DNA from: an uncultured Lachnospiraceae bacterium
Lineage (GTDB): Bacteria > Bacillota > Clostridia > Lachnospirales > Lachnospiraceae
Assembly (NCBI GenBank): GCA_900549995.1
Contig: URQQ01000009.1
Span: 1-64,000 of the forward strand
DNA: 64,000 nt
Direction: 5' to 3'
Shown here: positions 36,201 to 43,198 of the stretch, piece after piece
How the letters are laid out: the number at the start of each line of letters is the position of its first letter
Position numbering within the stretch: position 1 is the stretch's first letter
Notes under the pieces: generated by a model
Databases searched by the model: none
Seen by the model: the letters and a program-made list of their open reading frames with translations, nothing else
What the model was told of the DNA's origin: nothing
Position numbers and translations under genes: made by a program

Positions 36201-38361
36201 CTGCCGCCAGATTATAAAGTCCGTTTTTCAGGTCATTGACTGACCATACTGTCTGAGTTGCTTCTGAAAGTTTCAGCGCACCATCCTCCACTGCCAGATA
36301 GCGGTATACAGAAGATGTTTCATCCCAGATTCTGAACTTATAACCTTTACCACTTGCAAGTGCCGTAAATCCCTGGTTCTCATTTGTTCTTTCTTCCACT
36401 GTCAGTTCATCTGTCCCCTGTGTCATAGAAAGATAGCTTCCTGCCGCCGGATTCAGAATATGGTAGATTGCATTCGCCTCAACAGCAAAATCTGCCCCCT
36501 GTTTATCACTTTCCTCTATGCCGATATCCGGTGCTCCCTGATACAGTGCATTTCCGTAAAAATCTTCTGAAACATTTCTGTCGCTCTCTGCATCCCAGCA
36601 TCCCGCATTTCCTCCTGTTGTCTGCGGTTTTACATCAACATAAGTACCTGCGCCGATGGCCGGAGACCCTTCCTGAAGTTTATAGCAGTCAAGAGAACTC
36701 CACGTATTTCCTTTTCCGTCATTTGCAGCTCCTTTCCCCGGATCTTCAAACATCGGATCTGCATGTATCGCGTTTGGGATCTCCTGTGCACCATATTTCC
36801 CGGAAGCTTCGTATACCATGTTGTTTCCTGTCACAGCCTTCTCCCAGTCACCGATCTTCCAATTGGATGGAGTGGTCTCGCTGGTATTATAGAAAATATT
36901 ATTAAAATACTGCCAGTTTGTCCGGATGCTGTCCGTTGTACTGTCATCCGGTGTATTATTATTGACAAATCTCCATTTATCACCATTATAATAGAATACA
37001 TTATTATATACGTAAGATGGCGTATTCGATCCTGCAACAATATGCCGGAACACATTGCCATCATTCTGGCTTAAGTTATACCGGATGATATCTGTATCAT
37101 TGTTTCCCATGACAAGCATGAAACCCAGTTTACAGTCATGACTGTAGTTGTACTGGAATATTGTTCCTGCAGAAAGATAATCACTGTCATAGGAACATCC
37201 GTCCTGGTTGTTTACAGGTCCGCCGTAACATTCATTATACTGGAATGTTGTGTCAAATGCATTCCAGCTCCAGATCCCCGCATTTGCACCGGTTGCTCTC
37301 ATCGTGTGATTGTACATCAGATTATTTTCTACCAGTGCTCCCCTTGTGGAATCTACAAGGATACCATCACCGCCGATATCTGTCAGATAGTTATTGCGCA
37401 CAACATAGTTCAAGCTTGCCTGATTTCTTCCTTCTCTCCTGACACCAGCCGAACGTTCTCCGTCACCGCCGACTTCTTCCCCATTGCCGTTATTCTGATC
37501 CAGTTCTGTCAGCCGGATTGCCTTAATACCACAACGGTCTACCTGATCGATACGGTTATTCTGAACCGTCACTCCGTCGAACACCGGATAAATTTTATTT
37601 TTATTGTGGTATTTGATTTCTATACCGATACCACCGCTCAGTTTATTTGTGTTATAGTTCTCATCCCCATCAACATCATGAATATAACAGCCGTCCAGAT
37701 TCACTCCTTTATATACACGTTCTGCATCTCCATCACCTTTAAATGTCTCTTTGGCATCCTCATTGATCAGAATATGCACACCAAGAGGCCGGAATTTTTT
37801 ACCGTTCACAAGCGCTGTATTTTTCTGGTTGTTTTTATCTTCCACTTCCGAGGTTTTATTAAACACATCATCATTTGTCACTTCAATTCCCGTGATATCT
37901 ACATATTCCATATTCTCAATGAGAATTGCTTCACGGTACTCAAATCTTGTGTTGATGACCGGCATTTCCCCTTCCCCGTAAGTGCCAATTAAAATATGTC
38001 TTTCCTCTGTCCCGCGTCCCTTTGGAGCGAGCTGCTGTTTTTCAAAAATACTTCCCTTTTTCAGAAGAATAGAATCTCCCTCAGAAAGTGTTATGGCGTT
38101 TACCTTTGCCAGTGATTTAAACGCCTGGTCTTTAGATGTTCCGGCATTATCATCATTTCCATTCTCAGAATCCACATAATAAATTGCTCCGCCTCCCGGC
38201 TGATAAACATTCTGCAGTGCTCCATCGTAGCCCCGCTGCGTCAGGTCTGACGCTTCTTTTTCCGGAGCCGCCATAAGTTCGGCCGGCACCATTCCCAGCA
38301 CTAACGCACCAGTCAGCAGCACACTGCCGACTGCAGACGCCAGTCTTTTACATCTTTTCAT
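30259..38361 (-). CDS. Giant multidomain surface protein: beta-helix, CBM and FIVAR domains, sortase-like tail
   Basis: A 2700-residue exported protein. In order: signal peptide 1-31; right-handed parallel beta-helix (about 60-625, opening YYVDSENGNDDNAGTS); ricin-like beta-trefoil (630-750); two malectin-like domains (750-1050; GEYTLKLYFTEPDSTDKDRT); F5/8-type C domain (1057-1177); cohesin-like domain (1193-1293); a FIVAR-like helical pair; three LamG-like plus bacterial-repeat modules (1385-2187); four FIVAR repeats (2188-2455); a Pro-rich linker; a beta domain; and the tail AAKTSDD-TM-KKRR, a sortase-like signal. The helix could be a polysaccharide lyase or glycosidase, but I cannot assign active residues. 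AAGGAGG precedes the ATG. It follows the SurA-N-like gene and lies near a sugar transporter and GH43 gene, so it probably attacks or binds complex glycans at the cell surface. Confidence 0.88.
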   Translation of the reverse strand: MKRCKRLASAVGSVLLTGALVLGMVPAELMAAPEKEASDLTQRGYDGALQNVYQPGGGAIYYVDSENGNDDNAGTSKDQAFKSLAKVNAITLSEGDSILLKKGSIFEKQQLAPKGRGTEERHILIGTYGEGEMPVINTRFEYREAILIENMEYVDITGIEVTNDDVFNKTSEVEDKNNQKNTALVNGKKFRPLGVHILINEDAKETFKGDGDAERVYKGVNLDGCYIHDVDGDENYNTNKLSGGIGIEIKYHNKNKIYPVFDGVTVQNNRIDQVDRCGIKAIRLTELDQNNGNGEEVGGDGERSAGVRREGRNQASLNYVVRNNYLTDIGGDGILVDSTRGALVENNLMYNHTMRATGANAGIWSWNAFDTTFQYNECYGGPVNNQDGCSYDSDYLSAGTIFQYNYSHDCKLGFMLVMGNNDTDIIRYNLSQNDGNVFRHIVAGSNTPSYVYNNVFYYNGDKWRFVNNNTPDDSTTDSIRTNWQYFNNIFYNTSETTPSNWKIGDWEKAVTGNNMVYEASGKYGAQEIPNAIHADPMFEDPGKGAANDGKGNTWSSLDCYKLQEGSPAIGAGTYVDVKPQTTGGNAGCWDAESDRNVSEDFYGNALYQGAPDIGIEESDKQGADFAVEANAIYHILNPAAGSYLSMTQGTDELTVEERTNENQGFTALASGKGYKFRIWDETSSVYRYLAVEDGALKLSEATQTVWSVNDLKNGLYNLAADGQNLTCSEGVLSLAADNGDTVSAQWYLEMDEHSHSYNVGGKEIEGFSADQVYKKSEKQSGSYTENTRFTANADVEVYKTGVRGTEIGYKIYATDGEYTLKLYFTEPDSTDKDRTFDILVNGKTVEEAYVLDKDTKELTITGIYPKDGLLDVKLQSAYNDSGKKEEAVLSGITAEKQIRKEAESRINAGGEAADGLAADAQYSSAAGAGYYGESNVMEAVVTNADPDAGLGTVMTTAREGAAFGYKVKAMPGSYRVKLYFAESDSTDHTFDIGVNGKTVKENYNVKTEAEGADKTAAFVYETEAKDGFVDVLLTGKNGSNAMVNAVVIEAYSRPSGEKMTVTASSESENAQLAVDGNAATRFVGENSITLIMEEKHILNGLVLDWVPNQRADAYHIDVSEDGENFETAVMASDAAPGLNVHTFDSTVAKAVRVVADNVVGGAGISLTEAELYGGAAVSGEAASTASSRDVKGGNTDVTAGMGYVYKRYSTAEVRLRYHPEEVEFVADSLTYLNEEKLDYIADAADEGLVSVRLGMKKWDGFKEADNEIVKARFKNLTDSMAEVTVTVLLTSADGHITELPSAKAYLPADADYTLLSKLLKEAKELAATAEAGEGRGQYPQASVDALNAAIALGDQCSETGEQSEFNEAARALYNALNLMKETLIDYTKTMYHKDFTDSKETAPAVTAGTSEVKDGRWNLKLGNGEASKITDAAAIDHGYYYARLNLDNVTDQNLFSIIGEDETRRIRTGWEASHWFWDGAVSGWGEWNGGDNIAAGEDFEIMMKFDSSADDVNYASLWINGQKVSDKTLSYVSGTGLPAFETRNSGKTFRVAELYYTDAEPVTIHVSASKGGTVSQTGAVTSFMEADKTFTFTPDEGESITGVKVDGQEVEIADSYTFEYLQGDHTLEVTFSGAEEEAKSYHADYLVDTEADFDGAFNTEVADGALKMVVNGTGDNQQVVTTAADKNAPELSSGTFYTRFSVDSSEVNDVNGKDQVIFDVKKNGDSAIRIGFDYLSPSSETGNWFFDKAQSGQGWGNFSNGGGVAPLTENEDHTLRLDFTETSKDIYTLHLTVDGADMGSVTDVKYAGGAGTYGFAARRTTKNYTVKEVYYSNAAEHVLTVTGTEHGTISQMGELPTFAGTDKTIQFIPEDGYRAVVAVDGVQADVKENQYTFENIQGNHTLDITFTDEVEAPEEAVTYHQDYNVNTEAAYEGNLLTGSKVEEGSLKLNLADGTDENFAIAMDTNAPELSEGTFYTRFTVDSITDQMLFDVKTDGTSDGSTASYIRLGFETDPDSGRAAWFYDKASSGAGYGDFPEQSAKLVAGQENEVKLQFTKNSAGNYDLTLTVNGQSCGTVSDVNFGESKGKFAFGSRRKGKNIEVKEVYYTNDAEYTINVTAGENGSVSQTGNVTVFGGSSKVLFVHPKEGYEIDKVLVNGTETEISENQYTFENITGDQTFEVTFKEIKEEVTDKTALRAAVDGLSTLVETDYTKASYDALLAAKTAAEEVLIQEEATQEMVDEALINLNSAKDGLVSVKALKEAIDGLNELKEENYTADSWQILAAAKAEAQLILEKADARQDEVNHALTAIADAKAQLEAKPEAADKEALQNAVTALEELTEADYTEESWAALMAAKDAAQDVLDQEDAVQASIDHALETLNNARNALVKNPVPVADKTALQAAFDKASALNEADYTAESFRAVTDAKAAAQEILGKADAAQDEVDAALAALNEAMAGLEKNPDKNPELSPKPDPEPTPDPGPTPDPEPAPNPEPAPDPAPTPTPDKEPTPEPGPAPSEQKNSITAGTAHGKVSEVIVEGEFAADAILQVTHIAVEADIYNDMLKELPENAVVLGAYEVEITGEANGPFTLSFHVGTEHNGKKAIVVHVKDDGTAEKLEAVVENGIVKVKTDSLSPFMIALADDGEKKGAQGGQNASGDNAGNKGTKTGVKAAKTSDDMNAGAALFGMIMAAGAILLMKKRR
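30820..30985 (-). repeat. Pro-rich linker repeat (PDPEPxP units)
   Basis: Codes about 50 residues of PEPTPDPGPTPDP-like units. The DNA is a tandem GGTTCCGGATCTGGTGTC-like repeat, prone to length change. Long reading frames on the other strand here (Gly-Ser rich) are mirror artefacts. Confidence 0.8.
30990..31797 (-). repeat. Four tandem FIVAR-type repeats
   Basis: Four units of about 66 codons, each with the pattern DKTALRAAV...DYT..S...L..AK..A..VL...A.Q..VD.AL..L..A...L. They form three-helix bundles that extend the protein from the wall. The units differ by many residues, so the array is old. Confidence 0.85.
31800..34210 (-). repeat. Three repeated LamG-like plus bacterial-repeat modules
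   Basis: Three units of roughly 250-280 codons, each beginning YHxDY/F, containing FYTRFTVDS or YYARLNLDN and a WFYDKA/WFFDKA turn, and ending with a TFEYLQGDHTLEVTF-like beta repeat. They look like carbohydrate-binding jelly-roll modules followed by a spacer domain. Confidence 0.75.
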
Positions 38362-38389
38362 AATGTCCTCCTTCTTATTCTCTCTTTTT

Positions 38390-39118
38390 TTACTTCATAT
38401 CTTCCAGAACTTTTCGCATCCCCCCTTTACTGACTTTCCCAATCTCTGCACTGTCAGCTCTCTTTTGTATATAATCTGAGTATTTCTGCTGCATCCCAAT
38501 ATTCCTGGCTACACTTTTATCATCATTTCCCGCTTCTATCAAAGCCTCTCTCTGTTCCTCATATACTTTATCAATTTCTGCTTCCGTCATTTCCAGCATT
38601 CCTTCTTCTGCCATCCTGTAATATGTCTGCTCTTCCAGGTTGGAGAGTACGTAATCATAGTAATCCTCCGGGCGGTAAGATGTATTTCCATAGACCACCT
38701 GTCTGTTCACTATTCTTTCACCTCTTGTCTTTGAATCTTCCTCATTCAATTTCTGAATTGACGGATAATCAATCTTTTCAATGACACCCATCTCTTTTGC
38801 GGCTATTTCAATGATCTTATTTTTGGTACACTCCTTCATGGCCTCTTCCTGCATATAATCCAACGCTTTCTTACCGCCATATTCTCTGTCCCATGAAAAA
38901 TCATCTGCATCCACATCATAATCTGTCATAATATGGTTTCTGACCGTAAGGCGTTCCTTCTTTATTACAAATTCCACTTCTTCCCTATATACAGGTTCTT
39001 CATTTACATAGAACAAAATATGGCTGCCGGAATTTTGGTAAACTCCCCATCCTGCTGCCACGGACAATATCACAACACATACACTGGCAGCTATCAGATA
39101 TACTCTCTTTTTTTTCAT
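38390..39118 (-). CDS. SurA-N-like membrane-anchored protein
   Basis: A 242-residue protein with an N-terminal TM anchor (VYLIAASVCVVILSVAAGWGV) and a mostly helical outer domain starting FYVNEEPVYREEVEFVIKKE. That start is like the N-terminal chaperone helix of SurA/PrsA-type foldases, but no PPIase domain is present. Its gene precedes the giant protein by 28 bp on the same strand, so it may help fold or export that protein. It is separated from the sugar transporter by a terminator. Confidence 0.6.
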   Translation of the reverse strand: MKKKRVYLIAASVCVVILSVAAGWGVYQNSGSHILFYVNEEPVYREEVEFVIKKERLTVRNHIMTDYDVDADDFSWDREYGGKKALDYMQEEAMKECTKNKIIEIAAKEMGVIEKIDYPSIQKLNEEDSKTRGERIVNRQVVYGNTSYRPEDYYDYVLSNLEEQTYYRMAEEGMLEMTEAEIDKVYEEQREALIEAGNDDKSVARNIGMQQKYSDYIQKRADSAEIGKVSKGGMRKVLEDMK

Positions 39119-39355
39119 TCTGACTTTCTCTCTTTCCTGTTCTTACAACTTTTTTATAGGCTCTTTATCACCACATATTGGAAGTCTTCTCAAGAATAAT
39201 ACAAGTATATGTGATTAACACAACAAAGTCTTTCAAAATACCCACCACTTTTATAAGTATTTTGCTGTTATTGGTCACACCGCCAGCAATTTATGGTGCA
39301 TTATACTTGTCCTTATGATTATTTGTGCTTTCATTATGTTCAATATATACAAAAA

Positions 39356-39394
39356 AGACAGGCAGCCCATCCTGTCCGGAAGCTGCCTGTCTTC
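39356..39394 (-). terminator. Rho-independent terminator of the second sugar transporter operon
   Basis: AAGACAGGCAGC (39356-39367) pairs perfectly with GCTGCCTGTCTT (39383-39394). On the minus strand the stem is followed by a TTTTTT run. It ends the operon after the DUF6903-like gene. The rest of the 370-bp gap (39119-39489) should carry the promoter of the SurA-N-like gene; no clean hexamers were found. Confidence 0.88.
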
Positions 39395-39489
39395 TATTCT
39401 CTATTGTAACCCTCTGCTGAAAATAACTCTAATTTTCTGTCGGTTTGTTTTCAGCCTCTCTCTTTCCATTATTTCAGTACGCCTGATAA

Positions 39490-39657
39490 CTACTGGTGCT
39501 GCTTGTTATAGTAAAACAACATGGCAAGAAGTCCCAGAAGTCCTACAAGCATGCGGATCAGGTACGGAACACCTACCGTTCTCTGGCCTGTAACAATAAG
39601 CGCCATGAACACGATGAAAAGAACAATTGCAATGATTCTCGCTAACCATTTATTCAT
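39490..39657 (-). CDS. DUF6903-like small membrane protein
   Basis: A 55-residue protein with two TM helices (IIAIVLFIVFMALIVTGQ; LIRMLVGLLGLLAMLFYY) joined by QRTVGVPY, and a short basic/polar tail. This pattern (GQxTxGxxxLxxMLxGLxGLLxLxYxYN) fits the small proteins of the DUF6903 type found behind sugar ABC permeases in Lachnospiraceae. GGAGG lies 7 bases before its ATG, and it is 23 bp after the permease stop. It probably associates with the permeases; its role is unknown. Confidence 0.75.
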   Translation of the reverse strand: MNKWLARIIAIVLFIVFMALIVTGQRTVGVPYLIRMLVGLLGLLAMLFYYNKQHQ

Positions 39658-39680
39658 ATTAGACACCTCCTGTATGAATC

Positions 39681-40553
39681 CTAGCCTTTCAGTCCTCCAA
39701 GGCTCATTCCTTCTGTCAGTTTCTTCTGCACACAGATATATAAGATCAATGTCGGCAGCATTACGATTACAAGTCCGGCATACAGACGTCCGTAATTTGC
39801 CGCAGCCTGCTGTGCCTGCATCAGCTGCATCAGACCAACCGGAAGTGTCTTCGACTCTCCTGTAAGCAGTGTCATTGCAATGATGTACTCATTCCAGAAT
39901 GACAGGAAGTTAAACAGGATGACTGTGATAATACTTGGTCTTGCCATAGGCATCATGATGCTGATCATCGTCTTAAAGTATCCTGCACCATCCACAAATG
40001 CAGCCTCCTCGTAATCCTTCGGTATAGATACGAAGAATCCGGACAGCAGATAGATTGTGAACGGCAGTGCGGTCGCCGCATACACCAATGATACAATGAA
40101 CAGGTTATTCAGAAGGAATCCCCCTCCGAATATGTTTCTCAGGAACTTATCCCCATCTACAAACATCAGGAAGATCGGCACTACAATGTAGTTCACATTG
40201 ATGAACAGACCCGCCATAAACATCAGGTTGAAGACTTTGCTTCCTTTAAAGCGGTATCTTGCAAGAACATAGGCCGCCGGAAGCGCAAATACCAGAAGAA
40301 GCAGTAATGCAACTACCGTCACAATAACGGAATTCAGCATGTACTCTCCCATTTTCGCCTGCTGGAACGCATCCACAAAGTTCTGGAAGTAGAATCCTTT
40401 TGGCAGTGTCCATGGATTACCGTAGAATTCTGCATTCTGCTTGATTGATGCAACGAAAACCCAGCCCACCGGAACGATGATGCAGATTGCCAGCAAGAAT
40501 AATATTAAGTATATGAATACTTTATAAATCGAATCTTTACCTTTTCTATTCAT
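39681..40553 (-). CDS. Sugar ABC transporter permease, MsmG-type
   Basis: A 290-residue permease with about six TM helices and the EAA loop EEAAFVDGAGYFKTMISIMM followed by PMARPSI. It forms half of a CUT1 sugar channel with the permease encoded 12 bp upstream. AGGAGGG precedes the ATG. The downstream gene is the small DUF6903-like protein. Confidence 0.93.
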   Translation of the reverse strand: MNRKGKDSIYKVFIYLILFLLAICIIVPVGWVFVASIKQNAEFYGNPWTLPKGFYFQNFVDAFQQAKMGEYMLNSVIVTVVALLLLLVFALPAAYVLARYRFKGSKVFNLMFMAGLFINVNYIVVPIFLMFVDGDKFLRNIFGGGFLLNNLFIVSLVYAATALPFTIYLLSGFFVSIPKDYEEAAFVDGAGYFKTMISIMMPMARPSIITVILFNFLSFWNEYIIAMTLLTGESKTLPVGLMQLMQAQQAAANYGRLYAGLVIVMLPTLILYICVQKKLTEGMSLGGLKG

Positions 40554-40565
40554 ACTCTCACCCTC

Positions 40566-41459
40566 CTAAAATTCTAACGGCTCACGTTTAGTTGCCAGGT
40601 TAACAAGTCCTGCCAGTGCAAATGAGAACAAGAATACTACAACACCGATTGCCATACCATAACCATAGGAAGAGTTCGTGTAAGCCTGTCCATACATGTA
40701 GCTTAAGAATACCTCACTGGCACCATCCGGCTTACCACCTGTCATTGCCTTTACAAACAGGAAGCTCAAGTTGATTGTACTGATGATGAAGAATGTCAGC
40801 GTTGTTCTGATATTCGTCCAGATCAGCGGCAGTGTAATGTTGAAGAACTGATGAATTCTTCCTGCTCCCTCCAGGTTTGCACTCTCATACAAACTTTCCG
40901 GAACACTTGACATGCTGGCCATATACATGACCATATAATATCCAATCGCCTGCCATACGAGTGCAATGACAAGGCTGTAAATTACGAGTTTCTGGTCACC
41001 CAGCCAAAGAATCGGATCTGCACCTTTTCCTCGGAAGATCGAAAGAATACTGTTTAAAAGTCCCTGGCTTGGATCATAAATAGCTGAAAATATTGCTGAA
41101 ATTACTACTACTGATAAGATGTTAGGAATATAGAAAATAATTCTGAAGAAATTATCACCTTTGATTTTCTCTCTGGACAATATCGCCGCAAAGATCAAAG
41201 AAAATACCATTGTTATAATTGTCACTACTGCAATCAGTAAAATCGAGTTCTGGAACGATCTGTAAAATTTCGGATCCTGGAATAATATTTTAAAGTTATT
41301 CAGTCCTACAAATGTTTTATTATTGGAGAATCCACCCCATTTGTACATGGACATTTTAAATACATTGATTGTCGGAATTATCATGAAGATAATAAAAAGT
41401 AACACGGCTGGCAATACACATACGGCAATAAAACCATTTCTGCCTTTTCTATGTTTCAT
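40566..41459 (-). CDS. Sugar ABC transporter permease, MsmF-type
   Basis: A 297-residue permease with about six TM helices. The EAA loop reads YESANLEGAGRIHQFFNITL then PLIW, with Ser in place of one Ala. It is the partner of the permease downstream. Its gene is separated from the binding-protein gene by about 100 bp that contain a perfect stem-loop (41494-41517). No ATPase is encoded nearby. Confidence 0.93.
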   Translation of the reverse strand: MKHRKGRNGFIAVCVLPAVLLFIIFMIIPTINVFKMSMYKWGGFSNNKTFVGLNNFKILFQDPKFYRSFQNSILLIAVVTIITMVFSLIFAAILSREKIKGDNFFRIIFYIPNILSVVVISAIFSAIYDPSQGLLNSILSIFRGKGADPILWLGDQKLVIYSLVIALVWQAIGYYMVMYMASMSSVPESLYESANLEGAGRIHQFFNITLPLIWTNIRTTLTFFIISTINLSFLFVKAMTGGKPDGASEVFLSYMYGQAYTNSSYGYGMAIGVVVFLFSFALAGLVNLATKREPLEF

Positions 41460-41493
41460 CCCAACTCCTCCTTTCCTCTTTTAGCGAAGAGAA

Positions 41494-41517
41494 AAGGACA
41501 TTTGTGAAAATGTCCTT
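41494..41517 (-). promoter_or_regulatory. Intergenic stem-loop between binding-protein and permease genes
   Basis: AAGGACATTT (41494-41503) pairs perfectly with AAATGTCCTT (41508-41517) around GTGA. The position matches the hairpin at 1036-1062 in the first transporter. It most likely protects or partially ends the binding-protein mRNA. Confidence 0.65.
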
Positions 41518-41562
41518 AACTCTTTACTCAGGTCTAAACATTCACCATTTCCGGGCTGCTGC

Positions 41563-42915
41563 CTAGTCCATAGCTGCTTTTAACTTCTCACTTGCTTCTT
41601 CCACAGCTGTCTGCCAGTCAGCAACAGTCTTGTCACCACTTACGATACTGTCAACTGCTCTGAATAATGTATCGTTCATAGATACACCTTCCACCGGATT
41701 TGTAGAAGCAAATCCGCCCATTACAGGTACTGCTGCATCATTGTCATAAATGCTGTAGAACATTTTATTATCGCCTTCTAATTTATCAGAGATACCAACG
41801 ATCGGCTGAATAGCATTAGATTCTGCAAAGATATCAGCTGCTTTGTCTGAATACATGAACGCGATCCATTCTTTTGCAAGATCCTGGTTTTTGCCTTCTG
41901 CAGGAATCCACATCTGCTCAAAGAATGTGAAAGATGATGGTTTTTCACTGTCAGAAACTGCAGGAATTGCTGAGAATCCCCATTTGAATCCGTCTGTTCT
42001 CGGAGCATCTGCCATTTCTCCTGGTAACCATGTACCATTTGGAATGAAGATTGCTTTTCCGTCAAGGATTAACTGCTGGTTCTTTGTGAAACTCTCTTCA
42101 TTTGCATTACCAAGTGTTGTCGGCTCTACGTACTCAGCAAGTTTTCCGATTGTCTCGAATACTTTTGTAGCTTCTGGTGTCTCCCAGATTCCATCTTCGT
42201 ATGTCATACATTTGTTGTAGAAATCTACTCCGCCTGAAGATTCTAACATCGCATAGATGAATGCATCAAAGTATCCTGCATGAGGATATGTAAATAATGA
42301 GATTCCTTCTGCTTTCGCTTTATCACCTAATTCCCACATCTCATCCCATGTTGCAGGAACTGTCCATCCATGGTCTTCTAACAGCTGTGCGTTATAGAAA
42401 AGTCCGCATGGTGCATAGAACATCGGAGCATAATATGTTTTACCATCATTGTATGGCTGTGTTCCAAGTGTATCAAGGAAACCTGGAAGAATTTTTTCTT
42501 TTACAGTCACATCTTCGCCCGGAACTGTCATCTCCATAACATCATCAAGCTGTGTCAGGCCTTTTTCTTTTGTGATTGTCTCTGTAAGACCTGCGTCACG
42601 TCCTGTCGCACAGTGAATAACATCCGGATAGTCACCGCTCTTCATAGCAGGTGTAATTTTGTCCTCGATTTTCTTATCCACCGTAAGCTCAACTTTTACA
42701 CCGTCATGAGTCTCTTCAAATGCTTTTGCAACATCTGTCCAGAGATCTTTTCCATAACCGCCTTCAAATGCAGCTACTTTTAAAACTTTGTCCCCATCGC
42801 TGCCGCCGCTTTTGCCTGCGTCATCTTTTTTGCTTCCGCATCCTGCCGCAAGTGATGCAGTCATTGTAGCAACCAGTCCACATGCTACCACTTTTGATAC
42901 CATTTTCTTTTTCAT
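41563..42915 (-). CDS. Sugar ABC transporter solute-binding lipoprotein
   Basis: A 450-residue extracellular binding protein (SBP_bac_1) with signal peptide and lipobox (ASLAAGC), a Lys/Gly/Ser linker, and the binding fold opening LKVAAFEGGYGKDLW. It delivers oligosaccharide to the two permeases downstream. I prefer the ATG at 42915, with GGAGG 10 bases upstream; an in-frame TTG at 42924 touches that site. It diverges from the GH43 gene, so the two may share regulation by the AraC protein at 44190. Confidence 0.93.
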   Translation of the reverse strand: MKKKMVSKVVACGLVATMTASLAAGCGSKKDDAGKSGGSDGDKVLKVAAFEGGYGKDLWTDVAKAFEETHDGVKVELTVDKKIEDKITPAMKSGDYPDVIHCATGRDAGLTETITKEKGLTQLDDVMEMTVPGEDVTVKEKILPGFLDTLGTQPYNDGKTYYAPMFYAPCGLFYNAQLLEDHGWTVPATWDEMWELGDKAKAEGISLFTYPHAGYFDAFIYAMLESSGGVDFYNKCMTYEDGIWETPEATKVFETIGKLAEYVEPTTLGNANEESFTKNQQLILDGKAIFIPNGTWLPGEMADAPRTDGFKWGFSAIPAVSDSEKPSSFTFFEQMWIPAEGKNQDLAKEWIAFMYSDKAADIFAESNAIQPIVGISDKLEGDNKMFYSIYDNDAAVPVMGGFASTNPVEGVSMNDTLFRAVDSIVSGDKTVADWQTAVEEASEKLKAAMD

Positions 42916-43135
42916 AAAACTCAAACCTCCTTCAATGATTTATGTTGATAACATCATAACCCACTCTTTTCTATAATTCTATCTATATCTTGTCTTTACT
43001 TTTATATATTTTGCTTTTTTAAACAAAGAAATCGCTATTTTTTTCTAAAATCCAGTGCAGTTTTTTGCCGTATTTTCGGGCTTTTTCATGATTATTCATC
43101 AAATTTATCTAAGTTTTCACTGTTTTCTCCCCCTC

Positions 43136-43164
43136 TTGTTGAATATGTTTGCCTATACTATAAT
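43136..43164 (+). promoter_or_regulatory. SigA-type promoter of the GH43 gene
   Basis: TTGTTG (43136-43141) and TATAAT (43159-43164) are 17 bp apart, 35 bp before the GH43 start. The -10 is a perfect consensus. The rest of the gap (42916-43135) is AT-rich and should hold the transporter promoter, which I could not place. Confidence 0.75.
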
Positions 43165-43198
43165 GGATTCAAAATATTAGCAAAGGCAGGATACATAA

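Noticed and set aside
37138..37992. A 284-codon plus-strand frame over the beta-helix part of the giant protein
   Set aside because: It is an antisense shadow of a well-supported coding region.
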